NCBI GenBank assembly: GCA_016795425.1
Contig: JAEUHG010000154.1
Coordinates: forward strand, 1 to 63,821
DNA: 63,821 bases
Origin: Verrucomicrobiales bacterium
Lineage (GTDB): Bacteria > Verrucomicrobiota > Verrucomicrobiia > Limisphaerales > CAIMTB01
Direction of reading: 5' to 3'
The notes below the pieces were generated by a model, which was not told where the DNA came from, ran no database searches, and saw only the letters and a list, made by a program, of their open reading frames with translations. Both the position numbers and the translations under genes were made by a program. Of this stretch, positions 62,795-63,821 are shown in pieces (positions within the stretch are counted from its first letter, which is position 1; each line of letters begins with the position of its first letter).

Positions 62795-63616
62795 TTGCCA
62801 TTGGTCCCCAATCATTTGACAAAAAGTCAGAGAACCACTAGCCGGCCCCGTATTGCCAACTGGCGTTCCATGACCTTGCTCTTGGGGTTCATCTCTGCTG
62901 AATCCGCGGCGGAGGGGCTTTTGTGGTTCAACAATCTTTATCCGTCTTCAGGTCTTGAAAGGGGTTGGATCGTTCGCACTCGGTCCAGTTATCTTCAATT
63001 GGATGGCCCTGCGTCCGGTTCGAACTACCTCGCGCAACTGTTGGCCGGCAAATCACCTGAAAATCTTGTCCCCGTTGGGCCTCCAGTTTCTTTTCGGAAG
63101 GGTGTTGCTGCTGGCTACTTCGATCCCACGAAAGACCCCGCCGGACTCGTGCGCGTCGTGCCGACCGTGGATGACCTCGATGGAGGACAAACCTACGTGC
63201 AGGTTAGGGCGTGGTGTGCGGCATACGGCCTTTCGACCTACGAAAAGCTACTCGAATGCAATGGTTGCGGTGGTTACGTGGAATGGGCGTTTTCGGCAAC
63301 GTTCAAATTGGATACCGCTGCGACCGACGGCTCTGAGCCGCCAAAGGTGATGGAGGGGTTTCGAGCGATCTCGATTGTCGCCCCTCTCAGTGGACCCTGG
63401 GATGAATTCTATGTTCCGCGGCAAACCGATGAGTTGTTGCGATTTCATTTCCGAGGAAGCGTCGGAGGGTATCCAGGGAAACATGTACTGGAGATAAGCA
63501 CGAACCTGGCGGAATGGCATTCAAGAGAAGTATTCACAAACTCCTCCAGTTTAGAGCTGGTCTTGACCAATGACCGGCCAGCGCAGTTCTACCGCATGCG
63601 GCGCATCTGCGAATGA
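62795..63616 (+). CDS. Hypothetical secreted protein
   Basis: 273 residues if the TTG at 62795 is used; an ATG at 62870 would leave a very short hydrophobic leader. From the TTG, residues 19-42 (RIANWRSMTLLLGFISAESAA) resemble a signal peptide, so I prefer it. The mature part has QLDGPASGSNYLAQLLAGKSPENLVPVGPPVSFR, GYFDPTKDPAGLVRVVPTVDDLDGGQTYVQVRAWCAAYG and a C-terminal FEISTNLAEWHS-like tail ending FYRMRR, the same kind of ending found in other verrucomicrobial surface proteins (T/SNL..W...FYR). Cys pairs LLECNGCGG suggest a disulfide. No catalytic motif is seen. Confidence 0.6.
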   Translation: MPLVPNHLTKSQRTTSRPRIANWRSMTLLLGFISAESAAEGLLWFNNLYPSSGLERGWIVRTRSSYLQLDGPASGSNYLAQLLAGKSPENLVPVGPPVSFRKGVAAGYFDPTKDPAGLVRVVPTVDDLDGGQTYVQVRAWCAAYGLSTYEKLLECNGCGGYVEWAFSATFKLDTAATDGSEPPKVMEGFRAISIVAPLSGPWDEFYVPRQTDELLRFHFRGSVGGYPGKHVLEISTNLAEWHSREVFTNSSSLELVLTNDRPAQFYRMRRICE

Positions 63617-63711
63617 GAGGAAGGCGCTGAGGTTAAACATTTAAGATCTGGGTTGTCCGACTGTGCCGACTTGCACGAGGCGCGCGGCGTCCGTCTGGCG
63701 GGAGCGGGCCA

Positions 63712-63821
63712 TCATGGGCTGGATGGGGCCGGTCTTTCGACGGGAATCACCACCGTGAACGCGCTGCCCTTGCCATGCTCGCTGACCACGGAGATCCGCC
63801 CTCCCAGGAGCTTGATCAGTC
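63712..63821 (-). CDS. Sensor histidine kinase, C-terminal fragment (runs off window)
   Basis: On the minus strand the last 36 codons before the stop at 63712 read LIKLLGGRISVVSEHGKGSAF then TVVIPVERPAPSSP. The GGRI.V.SE.GKGS.F pattern is the G2 box and final strand of the HATPase_c domain of histidine kinases. The dimerisation, sensor and N, G1 and F boxes lie beyond the window, so the signal is unknown. Confidence 0.85.
   Translation of the reverse strand, partial: LIKLLGGRISVVSEHGKGSAFTVVIPVERPAPSSP

Overview
The window is high-GC bacterial DNA, and its gene families point to the Verrucomicrobiota, probably the Pedosphaera/Limisphaera side of the phylum. The evidence is a PVC-type heme-binding dehydrogenase, a PSCyt1/DUF1549/DUF1553 cytochrome paired with a DUF1501 protein, a Tat-exported Gfo/Idh/MocA oxidoreductase, a DUF1080 hydrolase, delta-60 repeats and many secreted proteins with Ig-like domains. 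This is inference from family content; no rRNA gene is present to confirm it.

Layout. 1-0.12 kb: start of a REP-associated (IS200-like) transposase running off the left edge. 0.5-9.8 kb: alpha/beta hydrolase, PVC heme protein, rlmN, EcsC-like protein and sucA. 9.8-12.5 kb: a minus-strand sugar/aldehyde cluster (aldehyde dehydrogenase, RbsD/FucU-like mutarotase, TIM-barrel isomerase). 12.6-20 kb: thiH, an atypical protein kinase, a CPBP protease, a small basic protein, comF, accD and a Gfo/Idh oxidoreductase. 20-30 kb: AI-2E family permease and glyS on the minus strand, then PSCyt/DUF1501, bioD, efp and an FHA protein. 30-38.8 kb: PfkB kinase, chemoreceptor, small genes, a large mosaic secreted protein and rnhC. 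39-41.8 kb: gatC-gatA-DUF1080 on the minus strand (no gatB seen). 42-47.2 kb: a likely polysaccharide-related locus (CBM9/ThuA-like protein, heparinase II/III, BNR-type propeller). 47.3-52.1 kb: a translationally coupled membrane-protein pair and a GH30 glycosidase. 52.6-55.8 kb: a nine-heme cytochrome fused to Ig-like and IPT/TIG domains.

55.8-62.7 kb looks like accessory DNA: a decayed prolyl oligopeptidase, tRNA-Ser(GCU), about 1.15 kb of gene-free DNA with a run of stem-loops, an Ig-domain protein, and a coupled two-gene unit containing a membrane-anchored coiled-coil protein with a C-terminal T5orf172/GIY-YIG-type domain. The window ends in the 3' part of a sensor histidine kinase gene on the minus strand.

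Most interesting: (1) the ATGA-coupled pair at 47.3-50.5 kb, whose membrane segments resemble ExbB/TolQ/MotA and ExbD/TolR/MotB, suggesting an undescribed ion-driven motor-like complex; (2) the ATGA-coupled GIY-YIG pair at 59.8-62.7 kb, a possible defence or DNA-processing module; (3) the nonaheme cytochrome-Ig-TIG fusion. All three functional readings are inference from sequence pattern and have not been checked by search.
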